Notes: generated by a model from the letters alone, not told the origin. Positions 22,954-35,389 are shown, counted from the first letter of the stretch. The stretch is DNA of 64,000 bases from Pleurodeles waltl (GCF_031143425.1 NC_090439.1:347814027-347878026), one strand, 5' to 3'. Program-made: numbers and translations.

Positions 22954-25034
22954 ACTTGTTTGTCAATATCTGATGCCGGGTTTTTAAGCAAGCACACACC
23001 TTTCATAAAAAAGTCTAAATGGATACTGGAAAGAGGCATGCTCCATGACAAAACAAATCTCTTAGCGACACATTCTGTCAGCTATCACCCATTCCTGTCT
23101 TGTAAAACCTTCTGAGCTTGCCTAAAAAGTCATGCAAAGTTGCATAATACATCATTTTGAAAGAGGTTGTGTGAATTTCACAAAATGCGAAATTCTGAAC
23201 TGCATGAATTTCACAGGCCTAATTTAAATTTCATGTGATCGCCAAATCTCATTGGGCACCTCTATGAAACGTGTGCTCTTACTTTCTAGTGTGCTTTTTT
23301 CATGTAAAATGTGAAAATCTGTCATGTTCACTCTTGGTGACTTGTCAGTGGATTAAGTCATTTCTGTTTCTGTAGAATCCAGAAACATTGCTCAATGTAC
23401 TCGGGCTCCATGAAGAGTTGCAGCAGTGTTGTTGGATGTTTACCACTTTAATGATATTATTACTTTGACTTACAGTGTCCAGATCATTATCTGAAGAGGC
23501 AATCACTTTCCCTCTCATTTGCAAACTTAGATTTGTGTTATACCTATAGTTCTAAAGTGCTTCACACCAGTGATGAGGTGATGAAGCACATTTGCACACA
23601 GGGAGCACATTACTCCATGGGATTGCTTTGGATGGAAGAGTGTGTCTCTCTTTAAGTTTAAATAAGTAGTGTTCAGGTCATGTAGTTGCACACGTATTGT
23701 GTTCTGTGGCTGCAACTTGGCCTTAATTGAAGCAATGATGAACGAAAGATAGGACTCTCAAGCATTAGAAGCTAGTGTATGGGTCCACAGAAAGTACAGG
23801 ACTACTATGCGACCTATATAGGAAGTATTTTGATCTCATGTATGTCTGGCAGAGACTGCTCAAACCGTGTCACAGCAAGCTTGTAACTGCATATATGCAT
23901 GTGTGTAGGAGAAAGTGAAAAAAGTCAAATGGAACCTGTAGGTTTTGAATGTTTTTCTGGTCTCATTAAACAGGGGTTGTACACTTTTCTGCTCAGTTCT
24001 GAACTGTTGGACCTGGAGAAAGAACCTTTAATGTGTTAATCTTATGACCATTTTGTCACTCAGATGAATGGTTTCACAGACTACAACAGAGAATGACCAG
24101 TTTCATTTTCGGTGCAGCACCTGCTGTGTAGTATACTTGAACAAAAGTGTGCTTGATTATTTGTGGATTTTTGTTGTGTTACAAACATCTCTGTGGAACA
24201 TTCCTGTCAGTGTGGATTTATAGTTCTGTGAGCAAGCAGGACAGTGCTTTTGTGCACGGTTCTGGATTTGGACATTAACTGGAGTGTATGTAGAGAGAAA
24301 TCTGTGTTTGGTCTGTATAATTTCTGCATAGTGCTTGATGGTGGTTCCATATCCTTTAGTATTGTTTGCTTAGGAGTGAACCATACGTGAGTGGGTTTTG
24401 TATTGTTTTATGAGCTTGAAAGGTTATCCATTGCTCTATTGTGTGTTGCGTTGTGTTGTTAGATGACCAAACTATATGCTTCTTTTGGTGTGTTTGAATG
24501 TGCAGGTGGGTTTTCTCATGTTTGGTTGTAATTGTGTCTGCTGTATTGTGTGAGGTGTTTGTTATATTTTTGGCGCACATCCCAAAAACCTGTGATAACT
24601 GTAGTGGTGTATTTTTTGGGCATTAGGGTGAGGTAGAGCGAGGTATATTAATTATTTTTTTCTTTGGGGTTTCTGACCATTTATATGTATCTAAAGTTGT
24701 CTTGTACCTTTGAGAGCATTCTTTTGACATCTACGTTGCTCAGATGCTGTGTTATAAGCGTGAGTGTACGGGCTGTCTTTCATGTTCTGTTGGCTCTGGT
24801 AATGCTGGTTGCCTGGTTGCGTTTAAAAAGTATGATGTGCCTTTGGAGGGTACTGTGTGGCTCTGGAACTCTGTGGAGCATTTGATGAGTAGCAAGATCT
24901 GTCTAATGTAGTGGTCTTGAAATTGGGGGTCCCCAAGGAGCCCCTAACAATGTCCAGCACAGCGTTGGTGTCTAGCAAGTACTAAGGCTTCATCTTTCTT
25001 TTAACAAGCTCTGGCAAAACTTACATGTCTGGAT
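22954..25034. other. Non-coding, no feature recognised
   Basis: T/G-rich DNA with only short chance frames. Nothing with codon bias, splice context or repeat symmetry was identified. Confidence 0.4.
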
Positions 25035-25037
25035 ATA

Positions 25038-25227
25038 GGGGGTTATTCTAACTTTGGAGGAGTGTTAATCCGTCCCAAAAGTGACGGTAAAGTGACGGAT
25101 ATACCACCAGCCGTATTACGAGTTCCATAGGATATAATGGACTCGTAATACGGCTGGTGGTAAATCCGTCACTTTTCCGTCACTTTTGGGACAGATTAAC
25201 ACCTCCTCCAAAGTTAGAATAACCCCC
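25038..25227. mobile_element. 190-bp miniature inverted-repeat element, same core as 17028-17198
   Basis: Perfect terminal inverted repeats (GGGGGTTATTCTAAC) flanked by ATA at 25035-25037 and 25228-25230. Its inner stem and loop match the element at 17028 (CCGTATTACGAGTTCC and AACTTTGGAGGAG words), but its outermost 12 bases differ. Non-coding. Confidence 0.8.
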
Positions 25228-25230
25228 ATA

Positions 25231-25845
25231 GTGTGTACCACATGCAGCATTAAAACGTTTGACTGACACACACAAGACAAATAAACGGCTATTAAAACAC
25301 AAATGACTGCGTGGAAGTGGATCTTTCCACAACTGGATGTTTTAAACAGCGCTTTTGAGGCCAAGATAAGATAATCAACAGGGAAACCTGGCACTCAGCA
25401 CAATACAAACCAGTTTTAACACTTTTTCTTGTAACAGTGAGAATTTAAAGCTTTTTGTTGGAACATTGAGAATAGTTTAGATTTCAGTTTTTTTGTGAGT
25501 GTAGAAGTATGTACCGTGAAGCAAACCATGTTTTAGTAGACTTACACATCTTTTGAGATGCAACCCAAATAGGTTGGAGAATATTCACAAATTCGAGCAA
25601 ACGTTTACAATGGCTGTCCTATGTGGTAGGGTCTGACAGTTCTTGGAACCACAATCTCACAGTTCTGTCTATGGTGCTAAATTAAGGTATCTCTTCATTC
25701 TTTAATGTTTGTGACTTTACTGTTTCTTATTAGATAAGTAGTTAGAAAGTACATTTGAATACAATTGCATCTGCGGTAAGTTTACTGAATGAAAATAAGC
25801 ATTCTCTCCTCTTTCCACTTCCTTTCCTGATCTTAATGGAGTGTG
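25231..25845. other. Non-coding, no feature recognised
   Basis: A/T-rich DNA with no supported gene or repeat. Confidence 0.4.
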
Positions 25846-25849
25846 TATC

Positions 25850-27830
25850 ACTGTTATAACTCCATGAACCCCTTGATACTGGGATAGGTAACACATAAAC
25901 AGTGGACCATAGGAAGTACATTAGCCCTTTTTGTTTCGGGATGCACTCACTCGAAAGTCCCTGAACCCACTACGGGCATCTGTCCCCACTGAGCGGCGGA
26001 CCTTGCAGATAAGGTTTTTTTCTCGGGGTTTGGCAGGCTTCCCAACAGTCATGTCCAGTCCTCACGGTGTGTGTTAAACATGCCCACACACGCACAAACA
26101 CACACTCGCGCTCACACACACACATACACACACACGCAAACAGAGGCTGTTGCTTCTGTTGCTTTGAAGCGCTATGTAGAACCCGTGTTATCTTGTGTGA
26201 CCTCAGTGGTACACCTATTACCCATCTCAGAAGACCTATGGGAGGGAATCTGTGTTTCAACACGTGCATCTCAGACATCCGCACCAGGCCTATTAACCCA
26301 CTACGCTACCTTACTTTACATGAAGCACATTGTTTCTTGTACGCTTTAATTAAGGATGGGTCCCTTTTCACTCTGTTGTGGTGTGGTTTTTATTCACGAG
26401 TCTTTCTTTGATTTTAAACGTGACACTGTGAGCAGGCCCTTACCGGTACTGAAGGTGGGAGTTCAGTTGCTTCGAGGGTGAGCGCAGCTAGACGCCACCC
26501 AGGCCTAAGAATGTATGATGAATCACATACTTATCAGTTAAAATTAACTCAGGCTTTGCATTTCCTAAATAAAAAACGGAAGATGAAAAAAGTGTGCCGA
26601 TGAATAACATATTTCGGAAGCCTTTTCCATTACTCAAGAACTATCTGAAAAGTGATCCCGAGGTTAGGCTCCTATTTCGAGGCTTTAACCTTCAGCAGCT
26701 GTCTGGCTGCCAGTGCGGTGCCTGTCATATGGCCGCCATATTTTCAAAGCAGGGCCCAGAGACACTGTCTGCTCTCACTAAGCGGTCTTGCGCAATGCAA
26801 CGCATAGGGGAAGGCTATGTGAGATACTCTCCACCCCAGGAGCAGGGATATGCATTAATTTCGATTACTTGGATGTTCATAATCTTTGTTGATTATAGTT
26901 GACCGCAATCTGGGGTTATAATCTGTTTTTTTATGTACCGTTTTTGTTACATTGTTGTCTGCAATAAAGTTTATAAGAGTTTATATTATGTTCCATGCAA
27001 AAAATTAATGCATAAAGAACATACTCCAAGTGACCTTATGGCTATTGTTTGATCACAGGTTAGTGCCACATCTCTCACTCGGGCTTCTCCGGTATTCTTA
27101 AAACCAACAAGGCACACTAAAGGTGTAAGCCCTCTTCAGAAGTGGTGCATATCCATATTTGTTTCAAGATGGCACTGAAATTATATTATTTTGTGGGACT
27201 ATAGAGACGGTAACAAGAGGAGAGAGTCACTTCTCAAAAATATTTTGATGCTGTTTGTATGCAAGATTGTCAGTCTGCTTCTCTTTTGTGTGAAAATGGA
27301 TTTTGGTGTGAAGAGGTTAGGCAGCCCTGAAAGTACCTAAAATCACTATGTGGACTGGTCCCTGTGGCACATTGGTCCTCACAAAGATGGTGTTTGGCTG
27401 AGTTTGTCATGGTTTACCCACCCTGTGAGGATTGGTAGAGTCAGGTCCCCTCAGTGCGGGTTAGACTTGTCCCCCCCCACACACACACACTCCCCCACAT
27501 GACTTACTCACATACAAGGACCGGGCATTGACAGTATTGGAGTATTTACTATTCTGATACTACCCATGCCTTGATACTTGAGTAGGTGATACAGGAGATA
27601 AAATCAAATATAACTGTTCTTTTAGTTTTTGATAAATTTGCTTGAAAGTACATAAATACACTAAGGGGACCATTCCAAGAATTGTGTTTGTCCTCACAGA
27701 AATGGTGTTTGCCTGGCTTTGTCAGGGTTCACCAGCACTCTAGAAGCTGGTCCAGTCCCCACAGTTTGTATTAAAAATGGCCATGCATACGGGCACACAC
27801 ACACCACATACACTCTCTGGTCTCGCTCTA
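25850..27830 (+). repeat. Three diverged copies of a repeat unit of about 315 bp
   Basis: Copies near 25850-26110, 27300-27495 and 27545-27805 share ordered words: GAAAGTACCTAAA-like, then a GTTTGNCTG..GTCAGGGTTCACC block, then CCAGTCCCCAC-like and a CA-rich tail. The last two are about 315 bp apart. The CA-rich tails form simple repeats at 26070-26150 and 27475-27500. Confidence 0.5.
26111..27299. other. Non-coding DNA between repeat copies
   Basis: No gene supported. An open frame of 102 codons at 26594-26902 has no recognisable domain, splice context or homology that I can see. Confidence 0.35.
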
Positions 27831-28079
27831 GAATTAGTATAGAGTGAGCTGGCTTGGCTAAATCGTGACTACAACTGTTCCATCATTATAATAGGAACAA
27901 AAATAGGATAGAAGTATCCTCTCAACAGGTCAACTGATTGCTTATCCCACCATGTTGAAGATCATAATAACCACAACCTTGCTAATGGGAGGAGGGGCTT
28001 GTGTGTGTTAATCCTTGAATGCACAGCTGACCTGGTTGGGTGCGCCCCCCAACACTCCCTAGACTTACCTAAAGACTTA

Positions 28080-29083
28080 GGCCCTCATTCTGACCTTGGC
28101 GGTCTTTTCGCAAGACCGCTGAGTTACCGCCGCGGTGAAGACCGCCGACCGCGGCGGTGTGCCGCTGTGCGCATTCTGACCGCTGGGAGCGTTCTGCCGG
28201 AAAACCGCCAGCAGCCACACTGGCGGTCGGCGGGAAAGTGGAGACTGGTCAACCTCCACCGCCACGCCAGCAGAACACCGCCCACAGAATTACGACCCAC
28301 ATTTCTGTGTGGCGGTCTTCTGTTGGCGGTCTTCTGTTGGCGGTCACGTCCCTATGGCTCCCGTCGCCTCCCGGAGGACCAACGCACAAGGTAAGTTGAT
28401 CGTCCGTGAGGGGAGGGGGTGGGGGGGTGTTGTGTGATGTGGGCGTGCATGGGGGTGTGCGTGTGAGTGTGTAGAGGGGGTGTGTGAGTGCGTGTATGCG
28501 GGCGGGGGGTGCTGCTGTGTCTATGGGTAATGTGTGCTGTTCGGCAGGTGCGCATGTCGGCATGTATGTGTGCGGGTATGTGTCCCCGTTGTGTATGTGT
28601 GTGTAGGGGGTGTGTATATGTGCATGTTGGGGGTGTGTGCATGTCGGGGTACATGTATGTGCATGTCGGGGTGGGGGTGGGGAGGGGGTTCGTACCACCT
28701 CTGGGGGGTAGCAGGGGGGTGGAGGGTGTGGGGGGAGGACTCGGGTGGGTAGTGGGGGGTGGGGGAGACCCCTATCAGTGCCAGGGAAGGAATTCCCTGG
28801 CCCCGATAGTGCTTACCGCCATGGTTCGCACGGCGGTTCCCGCCCGCGAGAAACCGCGGCGGTAGGCAGGGTCATAATACCCTTGGCGGTTTTGGGACGA
28901 CCGCCGGGCCGGAGTGCGCAAACTCCAGCCCCGCGGTCATGACCGCCGCGGCGGTCGGAGTGGAGAAGTAGCGGTCGGTCGCGGCGGGGACCGCCGCGGT
29001 CAGAATGCCATTTTTAATACCGCCGGTCTGTTCGCGGTCCGACCGCCGTCTCTCCGCCGACCGCCAGGGTCAGAATGAGGGCC
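28080..29083. mobile_element. 1,004-bp GC-rich Harbinger-like non-autonomous element
   Basis: Ends are inverted repeats (GGCCCTCATTCTGACC and its reverse complement) flanked by TTA at 28077-28079 and 29084-29086. Both arms are packed with GCGGT/ACCGC words, so CpG density is high. The centre (28410-28760) is a G/T-rich low-complexity tract. No transposase frame. The size is large for a miniature element because of the central tract. Confidence 0.8.
28410..28760 (+). repeat. G/T-rich low-complexity tract inside the 28080 element
   Basis: Irregular runs of GTGTG, GGGGTG and GCATGT over 350 bp. Long open frames on both strands here result from the biased composition. Confidence 0.75.
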
Positions 29084-29086
29084 TTA

Positions 29087-31166
29087 GTTTGATCTGAAAC
29101 GGGATCCAGGCATTAGTGCCCAGCATTAGGATGACCAATGAGCTGTGACCTCTGGTCCAGCAAGAATTTCCCTGAACTTTGAACATGAGGCTAAGAGATC
29201 TCCTTCAACTCTGATCTCAGCACTTCTAAAACTGACCATAAACACTGACCTTTTGACGTTAACCTTCTATGGTTATGCTGATTCCTCTCTTCCATCGGCC
29301 TGCCCATGCTGATTAACTTAAAACCAGTAGAGTACCCTTAATCCACCTTACTGCAACAATAAGAAATAACACTGAACCGTTGATCAGTCTAAGGTAAGTG
29401 GGTGGATAAATCATTATTTGGGATACTGCCATGATGAAAATCCAAGATGGAATTCTAGAGTCTCATAAATGTGGACGTTTGGAGGCATACACTTGCACAA
29501 ATGCTACCTCAATGATGTCACTGTACACATTGCACAAGGGTAAAGCGCATTTAATATGTATTAGGGGTGGCCACCCTTCCACACATCAGGTTCCTCCAGG
29601 CCTGATGACTGAATAGAGTGACTATTGAGTGGTGGAAGAGGCACACTTTACACCCGGGTGTCTCAATTCTGTGTTTCCCTATCATGTAATCATTTCACCA
29701 ATATTTAGTATTTTTCTTTGTGCATGTTTTATGCAACATATTCATACAATAACTTGAGACGCATAATAAAGCCAAAACTGTGAGGTGGCCTGCCTTGCCA
29801 GGAAGTCGGTGAGAGTCTGTGGGAAAGCAAGAGTAAGCTTGCCACTTTTGTCTGTGCTTAAGTATCCCACATTGGGAACGCACTGCGCTGCCCTGGCCAA
29901 CCACACCCCCCACCCATCCTTTTGACTTTTTGGCAGGACCCCACTTTCACAGGCCTCCATGCCGTAAGCCTGGCAATTTTAAACATTGCCCTCAGCTTTT
30001 GCCATTGGGCTAAAACCTGCAAGCTTCTGAAACCCCACCACCCGCAGCCCCAAGGTTCACCTCTAAAATCAGATTACCTCTAGCAAGCGTGCATTTACAG
30101 GCACTCATCTTCAACTTTAAACCTACTAGTGCAATATCTCCCAAGATAAGAAGTCCTGAAATTGCTCAGTTTTATCATCTGCCTTTCCACTTCCTGAAAT
30201 TGTAGCCCTCAGAAGATTTCTAGCAGGTCAAGGTTTATACAGGACATTCCTACACTATACTAGTTAGGGGTGTTAGTTCAGTCGAAATCTGTCCAGCCGC
30301 CAACTTCCCTATCCATACCTGCCAGGAGTACGTTACCATTTTCGAAAGAGAAGATAAATTATTACCCCCCTGCAAAGCAGGGTGCTTTACATCTCTTATG
30401 CACTCCAGAACCCATAGCTTGTGCAGCTTATTCACTGTGCAAACAGGATGCAGCCTGTGATGCTGATCCAAGCATGTTCCTCGCGTAATGAAGGATGGCA
30501 ACCCTTTGGCATCCGGACACATCTCTCCCCAAAATGCCAAGGTGGAGTGTCAAAGACCCAGAACGATGGGGAGCTAAAGATGTATACCAGGAACTGGAGT
30601 TGAGACAGTATCTCATAATCAATGCATATATATATATATGTGTTTAATTATCATGGCCTCTTTAACTATTTGTTACTCCAATTTTCTTTATTATGTTTCA
30701 AAAATAAGTAATTTATTTATTAGTGTCTATTCATTGGGAAGGTATCAGTCCTGAAAATTATACAGTATTTCCATTTGCGATTAAATTAGCATGAGGGAAA
30801 GATGGAGATATTTTCCAAAGTTGCTGGCATGTAATTCATTATTGGAAATTTGCACCTACAAATCGTTTTGAAGCTGTGGGACAAACTTTAAAGGTGCCAA
30901 CCATAAACATAATTCTGGCCTCAGAGGTGGCAAAATCAGTGCCAAGAACATAGTGGCAGCTCGTCTTTATGGACGTCAGTTAGGGCTCCACTCTGTTTTC
31001 TCTCAACATTTTATTACACTAATAATATAGTCAATGTATTAAAAATAGAGTACAACTAGCTGAATATAGCTTTCCCTGGCAGTTCAGGTAAGTAAAAAAA
31101 AGATGTGCTTTTAAATGTATGTTGTGTGCCTACTTGTGGGTGAGTGTGTGTTTATGTGAGAGAGAT
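29087..31166. other. Non-coding, no feature recognised
   Basis: No exon-like frame. A short TA repeat lies near 30628-30640. Confidence 0.4.
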
Positions 31167-31169
31167 TAC

Positions 31170-31623
31170 GGGCCTGATTATGAGTTAAAGCCGACTGCCA
31201 GACCCGAGGTGAGGAGACATCCATCGAGGTGGCGGTCTCCCCCTTGCCCCTATTATGACTTTTCCACTGGGTTGACGGGCGGGAACCAAGGTTTTGAGAG
31301 TGCTGGGTAGGGGGCCCCTGCACTTGTTCTCCGCCAGCCTTTTTTATGGTGGTTGAACCGCTATGAAAAGGCTGGCGGCGAACAAGGTTGTAATCAGCAG
31401 GGCGGTGCTGAAATCAGCAGGGCAGCGCTGACTTTAGCGCTGCCCTGGCAGATTACAACTTGCACCGCCGTCATCCCATCAGAATCGGAGATCTTGGCGG
31501 GGACAGCAGTAAGTTGGCAGGTCTGCCCGCCAACCTCATAATGTGGCAGTCTGACCGTCACAACCGCGGGCGTCTGACCACGAGTTTGGAGGTCTGTTAA
31601 CCTCCATACTCGTAATTAGGCCC
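31170..31623. mobile_element. 454-bp inverted-repeat DNA element, Harbinger-like
   Basis: Left end GGGCCTGATTATGAGT and right end ACTCGTAATTAGGCCC are near reverse complements. An inner inverted repeat pairs CCGCCAGCCTTTT (near 31331) with AAAAGGCTGGCGG (near 31366). The flanks TAC and TAT are only a partial three-base duplication. Its ends resemble those of the element at 17028. Confidence 0.7.
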
Positions 31624-31669
31624 TATGTGTGTAAGTGTAAATGTGTGTATCTGTAACAATGTGTGTGTG

Positions 31670-31810
31670 TGTGCCAATCAATCATTCAATCAATATTTGC
31701 AAAGTACGGCTATTCCCCCGTGACGGTCTCAAGGCGCTTGGGGTGAGGGGCCTCATCCGAAGAGCCACGTCTTGAGGTTCTTCCTGAAGATGGTGTTTGT
31801 GCGTCTGACC
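31670..31810 (-). repeat. 3' end of a LINE, separated from its body
   Basis: On the minus strand this reads as a LINE 3' untranslated end that finishes in a short ATTGATTG-type tail. Text such as AGGTTCTTCCTGAAGATGGTG is what I would expect to follow the coding part at 33196-34250. The two parts are separated by the block 31811-33195. Confidence 0.5.
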
Positions 31811-33195
31811 TTAATTAGTAAACTTACAAGGGGACGTGAATAAGTCACTGAACCTTTCAACTCGTTTAAGATGTTCTTGCCATAGCTCCAATACATGAAC
31901 AAATAATAAATTCACAATAATCAACAATCATTAGCAATCAATAAATCAATAATCAATGAAGTCAGTAAGTATCACGCACCATGACCTTTCAGCCATGAAT
32001 AACCACACCTTTAGTAAAGTTTAGTAATTTTATTTCCCTTATATTAACTATGCTAAAGTCATGTAGATTAATCTCAAAATCAAATGAAACACATATAAGA
32101 ACAATACTAGTTGACCAAGGCGGCGAAAGAAACACAGTCTAACTAAGGCTTGAATCACAACACATTCTAAGGCAACGGTGCAAATCTATAGCAGAGTAAA
32201 CTGCAACAAGGATATAACATACATAAAACTCAGCAAGCTAATTAGTTAAAACATTAGTCCCTGTAATTTGTCAGTTGTCATGTGAATACCCTCATCTACC
32301 CCAAATTAGCATCATCATGTTGGGCTTCATGCAAAACAATTTAGAACACAAATTTAGAAAACATCTACCTATGGAAACTATCAAAACAACACAGTTGGTA
32401 CCTAGAAAGAAAAGGCATTATAATGCAATCAGTCACAATTGTCATGTCTACCTATCTACAGTATGGGTCAGCAAGCAGAATCAGTCTTTGTCCTCAAGTC
32501 ATCAATTGATCAGCAAAGCATCAGGCTCTCAGTCAGTGAGTATGAGCCCAGTGCAGAATCTCGAATCTCTTCTTCTCCCAAAGTCACTCTAGATCTCTGG
32601 TCTCATCGTCTGTCTAAATTTCCCCTGTCACGTTGTTATATCAAAGTCACCTAAACTATCCCTATTTCCCAGATAGTAAGGTAACAAATTTGTTGCAGCC
32701 TCATCTCCAGTCAGTGTCTTCATTGTTTGCGTCCTGGGAAAGTATATCTCACACACATTACACACAAGTTGATACATTATTAGAGACATCATCTCCTGTC
32801 CATCGATTCATACAGAAAGCTTTGGTTAAGCACTTTTAATAAGACAATGGACTTTTCACAGTTTAATTCACTCCATCAGCATTTTACTAAACCGCTAAGA
32901 AATACAGCTTCTGCGTGAGGCCTGGCAAACTTGTCCAAGACACTCCCTAAATTAAGGCCTACTATTAAGAAGCTAAAGCATAATTTCATAACCCTACATA
33001 TGACATATTACTACATTAATCTAATACATTTTCAATATTTAATAAGTATTAATCATCAATTAGTACATTTCATGAATACTGGTGGCCATTCTTCAAGGTC
33101 ACAATTTCAAATGTGAGCATTATTTTTCTACGTTATTTAATTTTCTACATAATTCAATTATTCAATATACATAAACACTCATTAATAATTTCTAA
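31811..33195 (-). repeat. LTR-like block interrupting the LINE
   Basis: About 1.4 kb of A/T-rich, non-coding DNA. The part at about 31900-32370 matches 14380-14783 in the same orientation, including a minus-strand AATAAA near 32030. It is probably a solo LTR of the retroviral family at the left of the window. I could not fix its ends or find a target duplication. Confidence 0.45.
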
Positions 33196-34250
33196 TTACA
33201 CCTGCTTCAGCAGTGGTGAGCGACGGGCTTTGTCTGAGGCACAGGGGGAGGTTGTTCCAGCTCTTTGCTGCAGTGTAGTTGAAGGATCATCCTCCAGCAG
33301 TGGTTTTGGGGATGCGAAGGATGGTGGCCAGGGCCATCTGGGTAGAGCGGAGGGATCTGGCAAGGGTGTGGAAGGAGACACAGTGGTATAGGTAGGCTGG
33401 TCCAAAATTGTGTATGGCCTTATACGTGTGGGTGAGAAGCTTGAAGGTTATTCGCTTCTCAACCGGTAGCCAGTGGAGGGTCCTCAGGTATTGGGAGATG
33501 TGTTCTTGGCAAGGGAGGTCCAGAATAAGTCTGGCGGCGGCGTTCTGGATGAGTTGAAGTTTTTTGATGTTCCTAGTTGAGGTGCCGGTGAAGAGGGCAT
33601 TGCCGTAGTCGAGCTTGTTAGTGACTAAGGCGTGGGTGACTGACCTGCGACAGTCTGCTGGAATCCATCTGAAGATATTCTGAAGTTTGCCAAGTGTTTG
33701 CCAGCAGGAGGAGACGTCAGAGTTTACCTGGTAGGTCATGAATAGGGAGGAGTCAAGGATGATTCCTAAGTTGTGGACGTGCTCAGTCGGTGTAGGGGGG
33801 TCGTCCCAAGCTGAAGTGGCGTTTCCAAAGATTATGAGCTCAGTCTTGTCGGAGCTGAGCTTGAGGCAGCTTCCTCTCATCCAGGTGGCGACGGCTTGCA
33901 TTCCTTAGTGGAATTTCCTTTTTGCCATGTCGGTGTCTTCGGTGAGGGAAATGATGAGTTGTGTGTCATAGGCATATGACACGATGTTCATACTGTGGCT
34001 TCTGGCGATGGCATTGAGAGGGGCCATGTATACGTTGTACAGTGTGGGACTCAGTGAGGATCCTTTGGGGACTCCGCAGTTGACTCCTATGGGTCTGGAA
34101 GTGTAGGGCGGGAGTCTGACCCTCTATGTGTTCCTGGAGGGGAAGGAGTGGATTCATTGCATGGCGCATGTGCGTGCATATGTGTGAAATTGAAGATTTG
34201 AGGACGTCCATGCCCACTGGAGAGGGAAATTCCTCTCTACACTTTCTTGC
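33196..34250 (-). pseudogene. LINE reverse-transcriptase fragment, CR1/L2-like, dead
   Basis: The minus strand encodes the C-terminal part of a non-LTR reverse transcriptase. An open frame covers 33901-33287, and upstream codons (34080-33902) carry the palm region. Blocks seen: Gly-Val-Pro-Lys-Gly-Ser, the catalytic box reading Tyr-Ala-Tyr-Asp where Tyr-Ala-Asp-Asp is expected, Leu-Ser-Ser-Asp-Lys-Thr-Glu, Leu-Asp-Tyr-Gly-Asn-Ala and Leu-His-Trp-Leu-Pro-Val. This set is typical of CR1/L2-type LINEs. A stop lies just upstream of 33901, and the 5' end is truncated, as is common for LINEs. Confidence 0.8.
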
Positions 34251-35385
34251 AGGGCCTAATGCTACTTAATTTAAACATTTTGCCTTGGTTGGTTTGGGTT
34301 CCTGGCAACTGGTCAGATAAAGAAGAGCTCTCCCAGAGGCCCATAGTCATTCAGACACATGCACGCGCACGCACGTGCACACAATGAATGTACAGTAACT
34401 AATCACTAATCCTCCAAACCGAAATAGTACACTCTAGCACAAGACGATGTTCGCGGTATTTTGAGGTGAGAGTACACAATACCTAATTGGATTTATGGTA
34501 ATCTTGCTGAGAGGCTTGTAAACTGTTTACAGATTGCCCTGACGTGTTACTTGTACGTGTTGCAAAAGGTAATAAAAGTAGCCCATTATTTATTAATGCC
34601 ACCCATCATCGAGCGCCCATCGGCATAAATTGTCCCTTATTTGTGCCTGTCAAACTGTGGCTAAGGGAGGCAACGCATAATGCACCAGAGCGCCTCGCGC
34701 CAGCCGCTGTACGGAATTCTGAATACACTTTAAAAGATGTCGGTTATAATTGAATCTTAGGCTTGGAGCTGCTTTTGCAGAAGCATCTCACAGTTGGCAT
34801 CACCTCTCCAGTCAGCTCTAGACTAGCAGGGCAAAGCTGTGTGAGGCCCTGTGCAGGCTGTTCCTTTCTACAACATGCCCTGCCTCCCGTGCCGCATGCA
34901 AGCAGTTATTTCACAGTAGACTTTGCTTGGTCGGTCCTGTCTTCAAATTGTTCCACGAATCCTCGTGTAATCTTCAAACAGATGGCCGGGTTTACATTTC
35001 CAAGAAGATTTCATGGCTGATCCGTGCTGCAGGAGCTTGTTAGCTTTAGGCCAAGTGGAGGCGCAGAGATAATTCGACAGCGTGACAGTCCCTGCAGTTT
35101 TAAGAAATAGGCGCTTTTCTTGGCGGGCCGTAACCTATAAGATTGGCCAGTACACTGGAGTGTCACAAAATGGTTGGCCGCCCAGCAGAATACTAAGAGT
35201 GGCCCTGAGTCTCCCATTTCTCACGTATATTCATTTTTCTTGGAATGAATGTGGGCTCACTGAAGGGAAGGTGACCCCTGAACTGTTGGGGCACCCTGGT
35301 GCTGCTGATGTGCAGGGGCCTGCATTACGCCCCTGAGCGGGGCGCCTGGAATATGCAACAATGGAGAACCACAACTGTACTGCAT
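34251..35385. other. Non-coding; possible conserved regulatory stretch at 34560-34720
   Basis: No gene supported. The stretch 34560-34720 has mixed composition with several homeodomain-type words (ATTATTTATTAATG, CATAAATTG) and no repeat signature, which is compatible with a regulatory element. This is weak inference. Confidence 0.25.
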
Positions 35386-35389
35386 GGTT

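Noticed and set aside
26070..26150. CA-rich repeat that could be taken as a spaced array.
   Set aside because: Plain dinucleotide-type repeat without unique spacers. No CRISPR-like structure occurs anywhere in the window.
26594..26902. A + strand frame of 102 codons as a possible host exon.
   Set aside because: No domain, no convincing splice sites and ordinary composition; chance is enough.
28249..28698. A minus-strand frame of 149 codons rich in Thr, Pro and His.
   Set aside because: It is the translation of the low-complexity G/T-rich tract in the 28080 element.
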